Origin: Anaerolineales bacterium
GTDB taxonomy: Bacteria; Chloroflexota; Anaerolineae; Anaerolineales; Villigracilaceae
Length of the DNA stretch: 64,000 bases
NCBI GenBank assembly: GCA_016744335.1
Contig: JADGEO010000007.1
Span: forward strand, 1 to 64,000
Direction: 5' to 3'
The translations under genes were made by a program, and so were the position numbers. Position 1 is the stretch's first letter; every line of letters begins with the position of its first letter. Below are positions 17,052-26,527 of the stretch, piece after piece. The notes under the pieces were generated by a model that did not search any database, was not told the origin of the DNA, and saw nothing but the letters and a program-made list of their open reading frames with translations.

Positions 17052-18731
17052 TTATGAAATGATAGTATGAACTTCATTAAGGAATTCATCGCTCATGAAG
17101 TCTCCTTTTTGAAGGAGTGCTTGAATTTGACCTTTGAGTCTGTTCTTTTCTTTTCTTGTTAGTATTTTTGCTGTAGAAACAATAACGGGAATGTTGGCGG
17201 TTTTAGCATCTGCTTTGAGTTCGTCTAATACACCGAATCCGTCTAACTCGGGCATCATTAAGTCGAGGATGATTAAATCAGGGTTTTCTCGTCTGATAAC
17301 GCGTAAAGCTTCTTTGCCGTCCTTGGCTTCAAATAGATGAAAATCACCTTGTGATTGTAGAATACGGCGAATTAGTAAGCGCACTTCTGTTGTATCGTCA
17401 ACGATGACAACACGTGAGAAACGTTCGGGAACAACGTGGCTTAGTGCGGCAAGGATTCCTTCCTCAGGAGTTTTTTCTGAGGCTTCTGCTTCTTTTGGTA
17501 GTTCTACATTATGTGCCCAATTATCTCCGAGCACAAATTTCTCTGGCGGCACGGTGTGCCCTGTGCAGTTTACCACAACTGTGTCTTCAGATTTGATGAT
17601 ACCAGCACGCACGAGTTTGAATAATCCTGCAAAAGCAACAGCGGCAGCAGGTTCTGCTGAAATTCCTTCCATTTTTGCAAGAACGTGCATGGCGCGGAAA
17701 GTTTCTTCATCTGTAACGCTTTCAAAGGCACCGCCAGTTTCATCAACCAATTTTTTTAGTATTTTATAGGTATGTCCGGGGTCACCTGTTGCGAGGGTTT
17801 CTATATATGTTCTTGGGTTGGTTACAGGCTCGGCAACTTCTAGACCTTTTTTCCAGCTATTTACCATTGGGGCACACCCTGAGGCTTGAACACCAATAAT
17901 GGCGGGTCTTTTGTCTGTAAAACCCATTTTCTTTAGTTCTGAGAAGCCTTTATCTACGCCTATAGGACCCATCCCACCACTTACAGCTTGGATATAAAAA
18001 TCGGGTACTTCCCAGTGAGGTATTTCTTCTTTTTTTATTTCATTAGAGCCTAAGAGCAAAGTTAATTGTTCTGCGATTTCATAGGAAATTGTTTTCATTG
18101 ATTCTATAGATGGGATAGAGCGTGCCCCCATATTTCTGTAGAGATTTCTTTGGCTGGCAAATTTAGCAGAGGCTTTTTTTACTAAATCATAAGTTTCGGT
18201 CACTTTGATGAGTTGGCTTCCATAAAGTGCTATTTCTCTCATTTTTATGGCGGGGACCAGGCTGGTAACAAATGCCCAGAGTTTAATCCCAGCGCGTGCG
18301 GCATAGGCTGAGTAGGCGATGGCTACATTGCCAGTTGAAGCAACTACCATCTCTGTAATGCCATGTTCTTTTAGAGCCGCCATAGAAACCGCCGCTTGAC
18401 GATCTTTAAACGATGAAGTGGGTCCTTGCCGTTCGTCTTTTATAAAGATATTAGGGCATCCAAGCATTAATCCTAAGTTATTTGCTTTGATTAGTGGTGT
18501 GCCACCTTCTCCCATAGAAAGCTCTATATTGGGGCTGTCAACAGGGAGTAGTTCGTGGTAACGCCATAAATCAAAGGGGCGTTTAGGAAGTTCTTGAGGC
18601 AATGTTTTTGCGATTGTATCCAAATCGTATTCTGCTTCACGCCATTGGCTTCCACATTTTGGGCAATCGCTTTCCATTGGGTGGTAGGGGGCTTTATATT
18701 CGCAGTTGGTACACCGAAGAATAAAAGACAT
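17052..18731 (-). CDS. Threonine-synthase-like PLP enzyme fused to a receiver domain
   Basis: A 559-residue fusion. Residues 1-430 form a fold-type II PLP enzyme of the threonine synthase family. It has a zinc ribbon (Cys7, Cys10, Cys23, Cys26), the PLP Lys109 in GPTSSFKDRQ, the STGN phosphate-contact loop, GGMGPIG, GVQASGCAP and the late EGISAEPAAA and CTGH motifs. Residues 439-559 are a receiver with acidic pair Asp445/Asp446, phosphoacceptor Asp490 in IILDLMMPE, Ser519/Thr520 and Lys542 in LLQKGD. That Lys is in the same unusual setting as in the second receiver of the neighbouring kinase. The start follows the kinase stop by 2 nt, with AAGGAAA inside the kinase end. The enzyme may be phospho-regulated or a repurposed output. 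The exact reaction (threonine synthase or a related beta/gamma replacement) is not certain. Confidence 0.9.
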   Translation of the reverse strand: MSFILRCTNCEYKAPYHPMESDCPKCGSQWREAEYDLDTIAKTLPQELPKRPFDLWRYHELLPVDSPNIELSMGEGGTPLIKANNLGLMLGCPNIFIKDERQGPTSSFKDRQAAVSMAALKEHGITEMVVASTGNVAIAYSAYAARAGIKLWAFVTSLVPAIKMREIALYGSQLIKVTETYDLVKKASAKFASQRNLYRNMGARSIPSIESMKTISYEIAEQLTLLLGSNEIKKEEIPHWEVPDFYIQAVSGGMGPIGVDKGFSELKKMGFTDKRPAIIGVQASGCAPMVNSWKKGLEVAEPVTNPRTYIETLATGDPGHTYKILKKLVDETGGAFESVTDEETFRAMHVLAKMEGISAEPAAAVAFAGLFKLVRAGIIKSEDTVVVNCTGHTVPPEKFVLGDNWAHNVELPKEAEASEKTPEEGILAALSHVVPERFSRVVIVDDTTEVRLLIRRILQSQGDFHLFEAKDGKEALRVIRRENPDLIILDLMMPELDGFGVLDELKADAKTANIPVIVSTAKILTRKEKNRLKGQIQALLQKGDFMSDEFLNEVHTIIS

Positions 18732-18733
18732 TG

Positions 18734-21700
18734 TTATTTATTTCCTTTAGCTTGTTTAAGATGGTTTAGGCTACGTTCTAGTGTTGCGAGTAAATCATCA
18801 GCGTTAAGAGACCCTTTTTGTAGTAGGTGCAGATTGAGTGAATTGAGTTTTTCTTGTTGTGTTGTGCTCAAATCTCCACCACTGATAACGATTACAGGAA
18901 TTTCTCTCAGATGGGGAGATTCTTGCATCGATTCCATAATTTCAAATCCATTCATTTCTGGCATGAAGAGATCGAGGATGACAGCTTGTGGCGTGTTGGC
19001 GGTAATTGCATCCCAGCCTGCAGGCCCACTATTGGCTAAGATAGGTTTATACGTTTTGCTTTCAGCAAGCAGTTTTTCGAGAAGCCTTAAATCATCATAA
19101 TCATCATCTATAAGCAGTATATCGTAAATATTTCCATCATCGTTAATGCGATTTAGTGCGCTGAGTAAATCATTATCAAGAATGGGCTTGAGAAGATAGT
19201 CTGTTGCGCCTAAGGAATAGCCTTTTTTGGTGTCTTCAACAATGCTACAAATGATTGTTGGGTAATGTTGTGTTTCAGGATCAGATTTCAAATCTTCTAA
19301 GACTTGCCAACCGTCATAATTGGGCATCATAATATCGAGAGTGATGGCGTAGGGTTTTAGTTCTTTTGCGCGGGCAACAGCTTTCTGAGGGTCAGTTAGC
19401 GCAACTACTTGATAGCCTTGCGAGTTTAAGTAGCGTTTATATAAATCAATAACTTTTTCATCATCGTCAATAGCAAGAATCGTGGGGGTATCGTCTATCT
19501 TTTCTGTTTTTTCGCTTTCAACAATTTTTTGTTGAGCTTTAAAGAAAGGGAGTGTGAAATAGAATTCACTGCCTTTGTTTATTTCACTATTTAGCCCGAT
19601 TTCACCGCCGTGCATGGTGACCAATTCTTTAGAGATGGAAAGCCCTAGACCAGAACCACCTGTTGCACGAGTGGCGGAAGCATCTACTTGAGAAAATGCT
19701 TGGAAGAGTTTTTCTTGATCTTTTTCTGAGATGCCAGGTCCGCTATCTTTGACACCGATACGAACAAAACTTCCTTCTGCTATAGCAGTGACTTTGATAA
19801 TGCCCTCATCTGTAAATTTAGCCGCATTTGAGAAGAAGTTGATGAGAATTTGGCGCAAGCGCATCGGATCGGCTTTGACAGGTGGGAGGTTAGCTTCGAT
19901 TTCATCTTTTAGTCGTACTGGTTTATCTTTAACTAAACCCATTACCGTAGACATGACGCTTTTAATTAGCTTTTCTATATCAACTTCATCAAAGGTTAGC
20001 TCCATCTTTCCAGCTTCAATTTTTGATAGGTCAAGAATATCGTTGATTAATCCGAGCAGGTGTTGACCTGAGTTGTAGATTGCTGTTAGGTCTTGTTCTT
20101 GTAGGTCGGTTATAGGTCCGTCAATGCCTTTGAGGATAACTCGAGAGAAGCCAATGATAGAGTTTAGCGGTGTACGTAGCTCGTGGCTCATATTGGCTAA
20201 GAATTGGCTCTTAAGTTTTTCTAGCTCTTTCATCTCAAAAAAAGCATCTTGTGCTAACTTATAGGAGCGAGCGTTATCAATGGCGGTAGAGAATTGGTCT
20301 GCGAGTACTTCTAGGACAGCAATATCTTCTGGAGTGAAGGCATCTACTTCAGTTGCTTGCAAATCTAATGCGCCAATGATTCTGCGCCCAATTTTGAGAG
20401 GAATGGCGGCTTCTGCTTTTGTTTCGGGTAGAAGAGGGTTGACATGGTGATTGGGATCTTTAGAGACATCGTTGACAATATAAGGTTTTCCTTCTCTATC
20501 TCTGTCTGTAGCCGTTCCTACAACAGATTTTGATCCAATTTTTAAGGCATGTTTGTTTTTCTTCATTTCTTCGCCAGCTTTGCCAGTTGCTTCGCGAACT
20601 ATAACTTCTAACCCAGCACCAGCTTCTTCGGTGGTGAAGATTGCGGCATGGTAATAGCCAAAATGGTCTTGAAGAAGATTGACCGCGCGTCTGAAGAGAA
20701 TGCTTGTGTCTAGGGTTGAGGTCACTAGGCGTCCGACTTCGGCGGCGGCTTCCATATATTCGTTTTGACGTTGTAAGGTGGCTTCGGTATTCTTTATATC
20801 TGTAATATCTATGACTGTGCTTAGCCAGGCATCTTGACCCTTATATTCAAAGCTTTGGGTTGATGATAGCCCCCAAAACATTTCACCATTGCCGCGTATA
20901 TAGCGATTTTCGATATTAATAAAGCCGCCCTGTTTTTGAACGAGATCATTGAATTCTTCTAATTCTTTATCTGAGTAATAGAAGCGATCTACGGAGGTGC
21001 CTAAAATTTCATCTAAGGGTAAGCGCAAGGTGTTAGAAACAGCTTGATTTGCGTATAAAAAGGTGCCATCAGCGGCACTAGTGATGTGCATTGGGACGGA
21101 TGCCGAGTCAAGAATAAATTGAACACGCGCATGGGCACTTTCTAGTTCTTTTTCGGCTTCTTTGCGCTCGGTAATATCGCGTGCTACCCAATATACTTGG
21201 TTTTCATCTAATTTTGAAAGGCTTGCGTCAAACCAAATTTCTTTTTCACCAATTTCTAGCGGGTATTCGATGGTGATAGTTTCATCACTTGCTAGTGCTT
21301 TTTGAATAGCTTCTTGAAAAAAAGCAGCCGTTTCTTTAGGCATAATTTCGTCCATACGTTTGCCTATTAGATTTTCTGGTAGGCGGTAGAGACCGTCTGT
21401 TTTGGTAGGGGCAATGCGTAGGTAGCGAGTGTCTTTATCAACTATGAAGATTACATCTTCCATTGCGGCAAAGAGGGAGCGAAATTCAGCTTCGGATGAT
21501 TGTGTTTTATCAAAAAGCCGTGATGTTTCAATAGAGGTACTAATTTGAAGTAATATGGTTTGAATTAAATCTGTTTGATTCTCTGTAAGTGTTTTTGTAG
21601 GGGAGCCAAAATCAACGCCAAGGGTGCCAATGGTTTCGTTGCCAGCAATTAGGGGAAAGATGACGAGACTTTTTGTTTTTCGCTCTTTCATAATATCTTT

Positions 21701-22387
21701 GATGCTTGCTGTTAGTGGGTTGTTTTGAACATCAAGAATTGAAAGTGGTTTTTGACTTTCTATTACTTTTATGCTGGATGGGTTGTTTTCTAAAGGAAGT
21801 TTCATTCCTAAATCTTCTGGGGTTGGTGGGAAATCAGCAGTTAAGATTAGGTTCTTTTTTTCTTCATCAAGCAAGGTTATGCCAACGTGGAGAGCATCGC
21901 TTATTTTGGCAATTTCTTTAGCTATATATTGGAAATCGTCTTGCATTTCAAGGGTGCTAGAGACCTGTGTAACAATTTTATTTACAAGAGCTAATTCTTC
22001 TCTGCGTCTTTCTGTTTCTTCAAAAAGACGCGCGTTTTCTAGGGCTAGTGAGAGTTGTTCGGTTACTTGTTGTACGAGCATCTGCTCTTCGGTATCCCAC
22101 TCACGTTTGGGGCTGTCATCAACGATCTGAAGTGTCCCCCAGCGATCTGTGTCCATGCGAAGAGGCAAGCTCATCGTTGCGTAGGTATCGGTTATATCCA
22201 CTTGTATATCAAGTGAATCAGGTGTTGTTTTCCTGTGCTGTTCCGATGAGAGTGCTACATCCAATTGAGGTAGTTTCTGTGTGACGCCAAATTTAGGCGC
22301 GTGGAGAGGTTGTTTTATTGCTTTTTCTTTTTCTTTGATATTATCAAAGAGCTTATTAAGCTGGTTGTCTATTTGATTCTTTGACAT
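18734..22387 (-). CDS. Hybrid histidine kinase with GAF, PAS and two receiver domains
   Basis: A 1217-residue soluble kinase from the ATG at 22387 (AGGAG 10 nt upstream; a TTG two codons earlier is less well placed). Order: a short N-terminal GAF like the second GAF of the neighbouring receptors (about 60-120), a full GAF (130-300), PAS (305-410), PAS (420-540), and a GAF of the receptor type (550-715). HisKA follows with His735 in MSHELRTPLN, then HATPase (NFFSNAAKFTDEG, DSGPGIS, GGSGLGLS), receiver 1 (Asp1018 in TLDIMMP) and receiver 2 (Asp1139 in ILDLFMPE). The start overlaps the parA end by 32 nt. It is the only kinase in the 33-kb operon, so it is the natural hub for the twelve receptors. 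Confidence 0.93.
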   Translation of the reverse strand: MSKNQIDNQLNKLFDNIKEKEKAIKQPLHAPKFGVTQKLPQLDVALSSEQHRKTTPDSLDIQVDITDTYATMSLPLRMDTDRWGTLQIVDDSPKREWDTEEQMLVQQVTEQLSLALENARLFEETERRREELALVNKIVTQVSSTLEMQDDFQYIAKEIAKISDALHVGITLLDEEKKNLILTADFPPTPEDLGMKLPLENNPSSIKVIESQKPLSILDVQNNPLTASIKDIMKERKTKSLVIFPLIAGNETIGTLGVDFGSPTKTLTENQTDLIQTILLQISTSIETSRLFDKTQSSEAEFRSLFAAMEDVIFIVDKDTRYLRIAPTKTDGLYRLPENLIGKRMDEIMPKETAAFFQEAIQKALASDETITIEYPLEIGEKEIWFDASLSKLDENQVYWVARDITERKEAEKELESAHARVQFILDSASVPMHITSAADGTFLYANQAVSNTLRLPLDEILGTSVDRFYYSDKELEEFNDLVQKQGGFINIENRYIRGNGEMFWGLSSTQSFEYKGQDAWLSTVIDITDIKNTEATLQRQNEYMEAAAEVGRLVTSTLDTSILFRRAVNLLQDHFGYYHAAIFTTEEAGAGLEVIVREATGKAGEEMKKNKHALKIGSKSVVGTATDRDREGKPYIVNDVSKDPNHHVNPLLPETKAEAAIPLKIGRRIIGALDLQATEVDAFTPEDIAVLEVLADQFSTAIDNARSYKLAQDAFFEMKELEKLKSQFLANMSHELRTPLNSIIGFSRVILKGIDGPITDLQEQDLTAIYNSGQHLLGLINDILDLSKIEAGKMELTFDEVDIEKLIKSVMSTVMGLVKDKPVRLKDEIEANLPPVKADPMRLRQILINFFSNAAKFTDEGIIKVTAIAEGSFVRIGVKDSGPGISEKDQEKLFQAFSQVDASATRATGGSGLGLSISKELVTMHGGEIGLNSEINKGSEFYFTLPFFKAQQKIVESEKTEKIDDTPTILAIDDDEKVIDLYKRYLNSQGYQVVALTDPQKAVARAKELKPYAITLDIMMPNYDGWQVLEDLKSDPETQHYPTIICSIVEDTKKGYSLGATDYLLKPILDNDLLSALNRINDDGNIYDILLIDDDYDDLRLLEKLLAESKTYKPILANSGPAGWDAITANTPQAVILDLFMPEMNGFEIMESMQESPHLREIPVIVISGGDLSTTQQEKLNSLNLHLLQKGSLNADDLLATLERSLNHLKQAKGNK

Positions 22388-23141
22388 ATTCAATTAGCTC
22401 CTGTGCCAAAATACGATATTGCTCGGCTCCGCGTGTGTTGGATTTGTACTCAGTGATTGGCAAGCCAAGAATGGGACTTTCGCGTAATTTTGTGTCTATT
22501 TCAATAACGCTTTTGAAGAGACCTTCGCCGAAGGTGTTTTCTAGCTGGGCTTGAATGGTACGGTGTGATTTGTTGCGGCGGTCGAGCATGGTAATTAGGA
22601 TGCGGTAGGCTAATGGGGAGTTGTTGCTATCACGCACTTTTCGGACAAGTGACATCATATTTCGTAGGGCGTAGGCTGAGAAGTACTCTGCTTGTGTGGG
22701 GATGATGAGTAGGTTGGACGCGTTTAGTGCGTTTAGCGTGACTGCGCCAAGCGCGGGGGGGCAATCGATAAGTATAAAATCGTACTTCATTGGTTGGGAT
22801 GCAGAAATGGCATCTGTGAGGCGCGTGGCATAATTTAAATGAATGGGCAAGAGTTGCTCGGCACGTTCCATTTTTTTGCTGGATGGCACAATTTCTAGGT
22901 GGTTGATATTGCTTTTTTGCCAGACATTTTCTAGGGGAACATTTTCTAATAAAATATCACTTGAAGTTAACGCGGCCCCGCCTGGTTCAAAACCTACAGC
23001 TAGGGTTAGATTAGCTTGCGCGTCTAAATCTATTAGGAGGACTTGGTATCCTTTTTCTGCTAGGGCGGCACCAAGGGATAGGGTGGTAGTGGTTTTTGCT
23101 ACACCACCTTTTTCGTTTGAAATTGCGATTGTATAAGTCAT
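22356..23141 (-). CDS. ParA/MinD-family ATPase, orphan
   Basis: A 261-residue Soj-type ATPase. The deviant Walker A is KGGVAKTTTT near residue 13, Walker A' is LLIDLDAQAN, and Walker B is FILIDCPPA. It lacks the N-terminal helix-turn-helix of plasmid ParA. The start is taken at the ATG at 23141 because GAGG lies 6 nt upstream; a longer form would add four residues. No ParB gene or parS-like site is seen nearby. Its place between receptors and kinase suggests a job in positioning a protein complex, as PpfA and ParC do for chemoreceptor arrays, rather than DNA segregation. That is inference from context. Confidence 0.9.
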   Translation of the reverse strand: MTYTIAISNEKGGVAKTTTTLSLGAALAEKGYQVLLIDLDAQANLTLAVGFEPGGAALTSSDILLENVPLENVWQKSNINHLEIVPSSKKMERAEQLLPIHLNYATRLTDAISASQPMKYDFILIDCPPALGAVTLNALNASNLLIIPTQAEYFSAYALRNMMSLVRKVRDSNNSPLAYRILITMLDRRNKSHRTIQAQLENTFGEGLFKSVIEIDTKLRESPILGLPITEYKSNTRGAEQYRILAQELIEYVKESNRQPA

Positions 23142-23209
23142 TTTTCGCCTCACTTTTTATTTGGGCTTGCTATCGGTAATTTGGCAGTTTCTGTACGTTG
23201 CCATTTTGG

Positions 23210-24853
23210 CTAATTTTGCTTTGTTTCTGTGGTTCTTAATTCTATTTTTGTTACGCCTAAAGCCTCTTTAAGTTCTGTTAGGGCTATATCTATCATGGCT
23301 TGAGGTGTTTTTTCGCCACGAATTTTAGTCGTGATTTCAGTTACTTTACGCTCTCGTCCTGCTTTGCGGGATTCTTTTACTAAGAGGCGGGCGTTGTCTA
23401 AGGCTAATCCTGTGCGGTTGGCAATTGCTTCTACTAAGTCTAAATTATCACCTTTTAGGCCTTCTAAGTTTTCGTTTTTACGAATGTCAAGGTAGCCTAT
23501 TATTTCATCGCGTACTTTTACAGGGAAGGTAATCATTTCTGCATTGCTTGTGGTTTTATCTTTTGAGACAACTTCTATTTCTTTGTCTATATAACGATAG
23601 TTTAGGTGATGTTGAGTAGATGCAAGTTGCGACCAGGCTTGTTGTGTATATTGACGGGAAATCTCTTGCGATTCTTCAAGGGCATCTTTTGTGATTTCTA
23701 CTTGATGAGCATTTTCTATGGCAATGGCTATTTGGTTTGCCAAGGTTTCAAAAATTTCGGCATCTTCTTTTGTAAATGCAGTTTTCCTTTTGCTTTGTAC
23801 ATCTAAAACGCCAATGATGTCGTTTCTAACCTTTAGGGCTAATGCCATTTCAGAGCGAGTTTCGGGTAGGTCGGGGTTATCGAAGTAAACGGCAGATTGA
23901 CCAACATCTAGCGCAACGCGGGCTTGTCCATCACCGGCGGTGCGCCCTACAATGCCGACTTGTCCAATTTCAAGTTGGTGTCTGCGGGCTAACATTCTTC
24001 TGCCGCCAGGGCTGTTGGCGGCTTTTAGTTGAGCAAATTTATTATTTTTACTGAGTAAGAAAATGCCAACATGGTAAAAATCGAAGTCTTCCGAAATTCT
24101 TAGGGTGATTTCAGGCAGAAGTGTATCTAAGTTTTGATTGAGTGCGATTCTTTGTGATACTTTTGCAATAGTTTCTAGGCGAGTGGCACGAAGTTTTGAT
24201 TTTCTTGAGGCTTCTTCTATGGCTTTAACGTGTTTCTCTAATTCTTTTTGTGTTTTTAGAAGCTCTTTGTTATATAGGGCTATTTTTTCTTCACTTTTCT
24301 TTGTTGTGTCGATGGTTTTTTCGAGGTTATTAACTGTAAGAATAATGACTGCGGTGACAAGAAGAATAATTGCAGATGTTGCTAGTGCCGCGGCTGTTGC
24401 GCTATCTTCTATAGGGTAGATGATTCCTTGTGCTTCGGCGTAATATAAAAGCCAAAGTGATGTTATGCTCATTGCCGTTAGTATAAGGGCTTTTTGTGTG
24501 TCGCCTAATAAGCGAGCTAAAAAAATAAGGATAATATAAGTATATATGCCAATATCTTGAAATCCATTACCAATCCAAGCCAAATAGGTCATGCTTGACC
24601 AAGCTATTATTATATAAAGAAATGATGTTAGGGTAACTCTTCCTGAATATAATAAAAAGCGTAGTCCTATAAAAATGATTACAAGGATACCGAACATGAG
24701 TGCAACTTCTGAGGCAAAGGAGCGACTCGGGATTAAAAGGATTAATGCAAGCGTGCTGATATTGAGAAGGACATTTATATATTGAGCTGAATTTGTTTTT
24801 TCTACATCGTCAAAGATGGGAGGCGCAAGTATGTTTTTTATTTTTGTTAGCAT
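23210..24853 (-). CDS. Membrane receptor 12: six helices plus tandem GAF, no output domain
   Basis: A 547-residue receptor. The start at 24853 is preferred: AAGGAA lies 6 nt before it but directly abuts the alternative ATG at 24859. The N-terminus (ILAPPIFDD..KT..AQYIN) matches two other receptors here. Six helices lie at about 29-177, a coiled coil at 178-225, and a GAF of the YHVGIFLL class at 228-385 with NPDLPETRSE. A linker carries QQAWSQLAST, a short second GAF spans 438-492, and the helical tail ends EALGVTKIELR. There is no HisKA, GGDEF, EAL or chemoreceptor signalling domain. The stop is followed by 68 nt and then parA. Confidence 0.88.
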   Translation of the reverse strand: MLTKIKNILAPPIFDDVEKTNSAQYINVLLNISTLALILLIPSRSFASEVALMFGILVIIFIGLRFLLYSGRVTLTSFLYIIIAWSSMTYLAWIGNGFQDIGIYTYIILIFLARLLGDTQKALILTAMSITSLWLLYYAEAQGIIYPIEDSATAAALATSAIILLVTAVIILTVNNLEKTIDTTKKSEEKIALYNKELLKTQKELEKHVKAIEEASRKSKLRATRLETIAKVSQRIALNQNLDTLLPEITLRISEDFDFYHVGIFLLSKNNKFAQLKAANSPGGRRMLARRHQLEIGQVGIVGRTAGDGQARVALDVGQSAVYFDNPDLPETRSEMALALKVRNDIIGVLDVQSKRKTAFTKEDAEIFETLANQIAIAIENAHQVEITKDALEESQEISRQYTQQAWSQLASTQHHLNYRYIDKEIEVVSKDKTTSNAEMITFPVKVRDEIIGYLDIRKNENLEGLKGDNLDLVEAIANRTGLALDNARLLVKESRKAGRERKVTEITTKIRGEKTPQAMIDIALTELKEALGVTKIELRTTETKQN

Positions 24854-24863
24854 AGCCATTTCC

Positions 24864-26516
24864 TTATTTTTCTTCAGCTAGAACTTCTGTGTTTTTCGAT
24901 TCATTTAGACGAAAAGCAATTTCTGGGCTATCTAAGATATTGGCTAATTCTTTAAGGGTGGTCTGAATAATTGTCTCCATACGCATTGATGTGCCAATTT
25001 TATTGGTTACTTCGCCAATTAGTTGTTCTTTGGTTGCACGGCGTTGGCTATCATTGAGTAAGCGTGCATTTTCTAAAGCTAGTGCGGCTCTGTTGGTAAC
25101 AGATTCTATTAGTGCTTTGTTTTCTGCGCTAAGTGCAACTTCGCCTTGTTGAATTTTTAAAAATCCTATTTCTGCGCCATGCACGTTTACGGGGATTGAG
25201 ATGGTATTTTCTTCTTCGTCAGAAACTACGTTTGCCTGCCGAATTGGGTGTACATGTTCATTATAATAGCTATATCCATGTTGTGATTGGGTGCTGGCAA
25301 GTTCGTTCCATGCTTGTTGTGTATATTGTTTGGATATTGCACGTGCTTCTTTTAGCGCGGCTTGCGTTATTTCTGCTTGGCGAGCGTTTTCTATTGCGAT
25401 AGAAACTTGGTTGCCTAAAGCTCGAAAAATTTCAAGGTCGTTGTCAGAGAATGCGCCTTCTTCTTCGCTTTGCACATCTAAGACTCCGATAATTTTTGGG
25501 CCTATTTGTAAAGGAAGTGCCATTTCGGAACGGGTGTTGGGGAGGTCGGGGTTGTTGAAGTAGGCGGCATCCTGCCCAACGTCAAGGGCGATGCGGGCGG
25601 TTCCATCGTGGGCAACACGCCCAACGATACCACTGTGTCCCACTTCTAGTTGATGTTGACGGGCTAACATCCGCTTTCCACCTTCGCTATTTGCCGCTTT
25701 TAGTTGGGCAAATTTAGTATCTTCACTTAGGAGGAAAATTCCAACGTGGTAAAAGTAAAAATATTCGCTAATTAATGAGGTGATTTTTGGTAAGAGTGTT
25801 TCCATATTTTGCACTAAGGCGATTGCTTCAGATGTTTCTGCTATCGCTAATAGCTGAAAGGATTGGGTATTTAGCTCTGCTGTGCGCACATTAACACGTT
25901 CTTCTAATTCGTTTTGTAATTTTAAGAGTTCTTCATTACGTAAAAGAGCTTCTTTTTCGCTTTTCTTCGTGAGAGATAAAGCTTTAGTTGTATTTTTTGT
26001 TGTAAGATAAATAACTATTGATATGAGAATGAAGATGACCGATAAATCACGAGCGAGATTGCCTATAGTGTCTAGGCTAGGCGTGATGACGCTATTTGCC
26101 TCAGCGTAAACAAGCCCCCAGAGCATAAGAATACTAGAAATTGTAAAGAAAATAAAAATACGCGGGTTGCTTAATAAACTGGCTAAAAATATCAAAATGA
26201 TATACACAATAAGTGAAGCGTTGCGAATGCCGTCACCTTGCCATGCCATATAGGTCATGGCAAGCCATGCTAAAGAAATCAAAAAAATAGCCGCTAGTTG
26301 CACTCTACCCCTTCGCATTAGCACTTGCATAGCTACTGCGGTTAGAAATACAAAAAAGAGTATATTTCTAGATATAGGCTTGTCTTCAACTAAAATTAAT
26401 AAGCCAACAAAAAAAATAGCTGTATAAAGAACGGTATTAAGATATTGTGCCGTGCGTGTTTTCTCTTCATCTTCATAGATGGGAGGAGCAAGTATCTTTT
26501 TTATTGAATTAAGCAT
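24864..26516 (-). CDS. Membrane receptor 11: six helices plus tandem GAF, no output domain
   Basis: A 550-residue receptor closely resembling the next gene downstream. It begins MLNSIKKILAPPIYED and has about six helices to residue 178, then a coiled coil containing EELLKLQNELEERV. A GAF of the YHVGIFLL class (about 230-385) carries GGKRMLARQHQLEVG and NPDLPNTRSE. The linker has QQAWNELAST, followed by a short second GAF and the tail ILDSPEIAFRL. AGGAA lies 9 nt before the ATG. It is separated by 4-10 nt from the following gene, depending on which start is used there. Pairwise similarity to receptor 12 along the whole length indicates a recent tandem duplication. Confidence 0.88.
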   Translation of the reverse strand: MLNSIKKILAPPIYEDEEKTRTAQYLNTVLYTAIFFVGLLILVEDKPISRNILFFVFLTAVAMQVLMRRGRVQLAAIFLISLAWLAMTYMAWQGDGIRNASLIVYIILIFLASLLSNPRIFIFFTISSILMLWGLVYAEANSVITPSLDTIGNLARDLSVIFILISIVIYLTTKNTTKALSLTKKSEKEALLRNEELLKLQNELEERVNVRTAELNTQSFQLLAIAETSEAIALVQNMETLLPKITSLISEYFYFYHVGIFLLSEDTKFAQLKAANSEGGKRMLARQHQLEVGHSGIVGRVAHDGTARIALDVGQDAAYFNNPDLPNTRSEMALPLQIGPKIIGVLDVQSEEEGAFSDNDLEIFRALGNQVSIAIENARQAEITQAALKEARAISKQYTQQAWNELASTQSQHGYSYYNEHVHPIRQANVVSDEEENTISIPVNVHGAEIGFLKIQQGEVALSAENKALIESVTNRAALALENARLLNDSQRRATKEQLIGEVTNKIGTSMRMETIIQTTLKELANILDSPEIAFRLNESKNTEVLAEEK

Positions 26517-26527
26517 AGCTTGTATTC

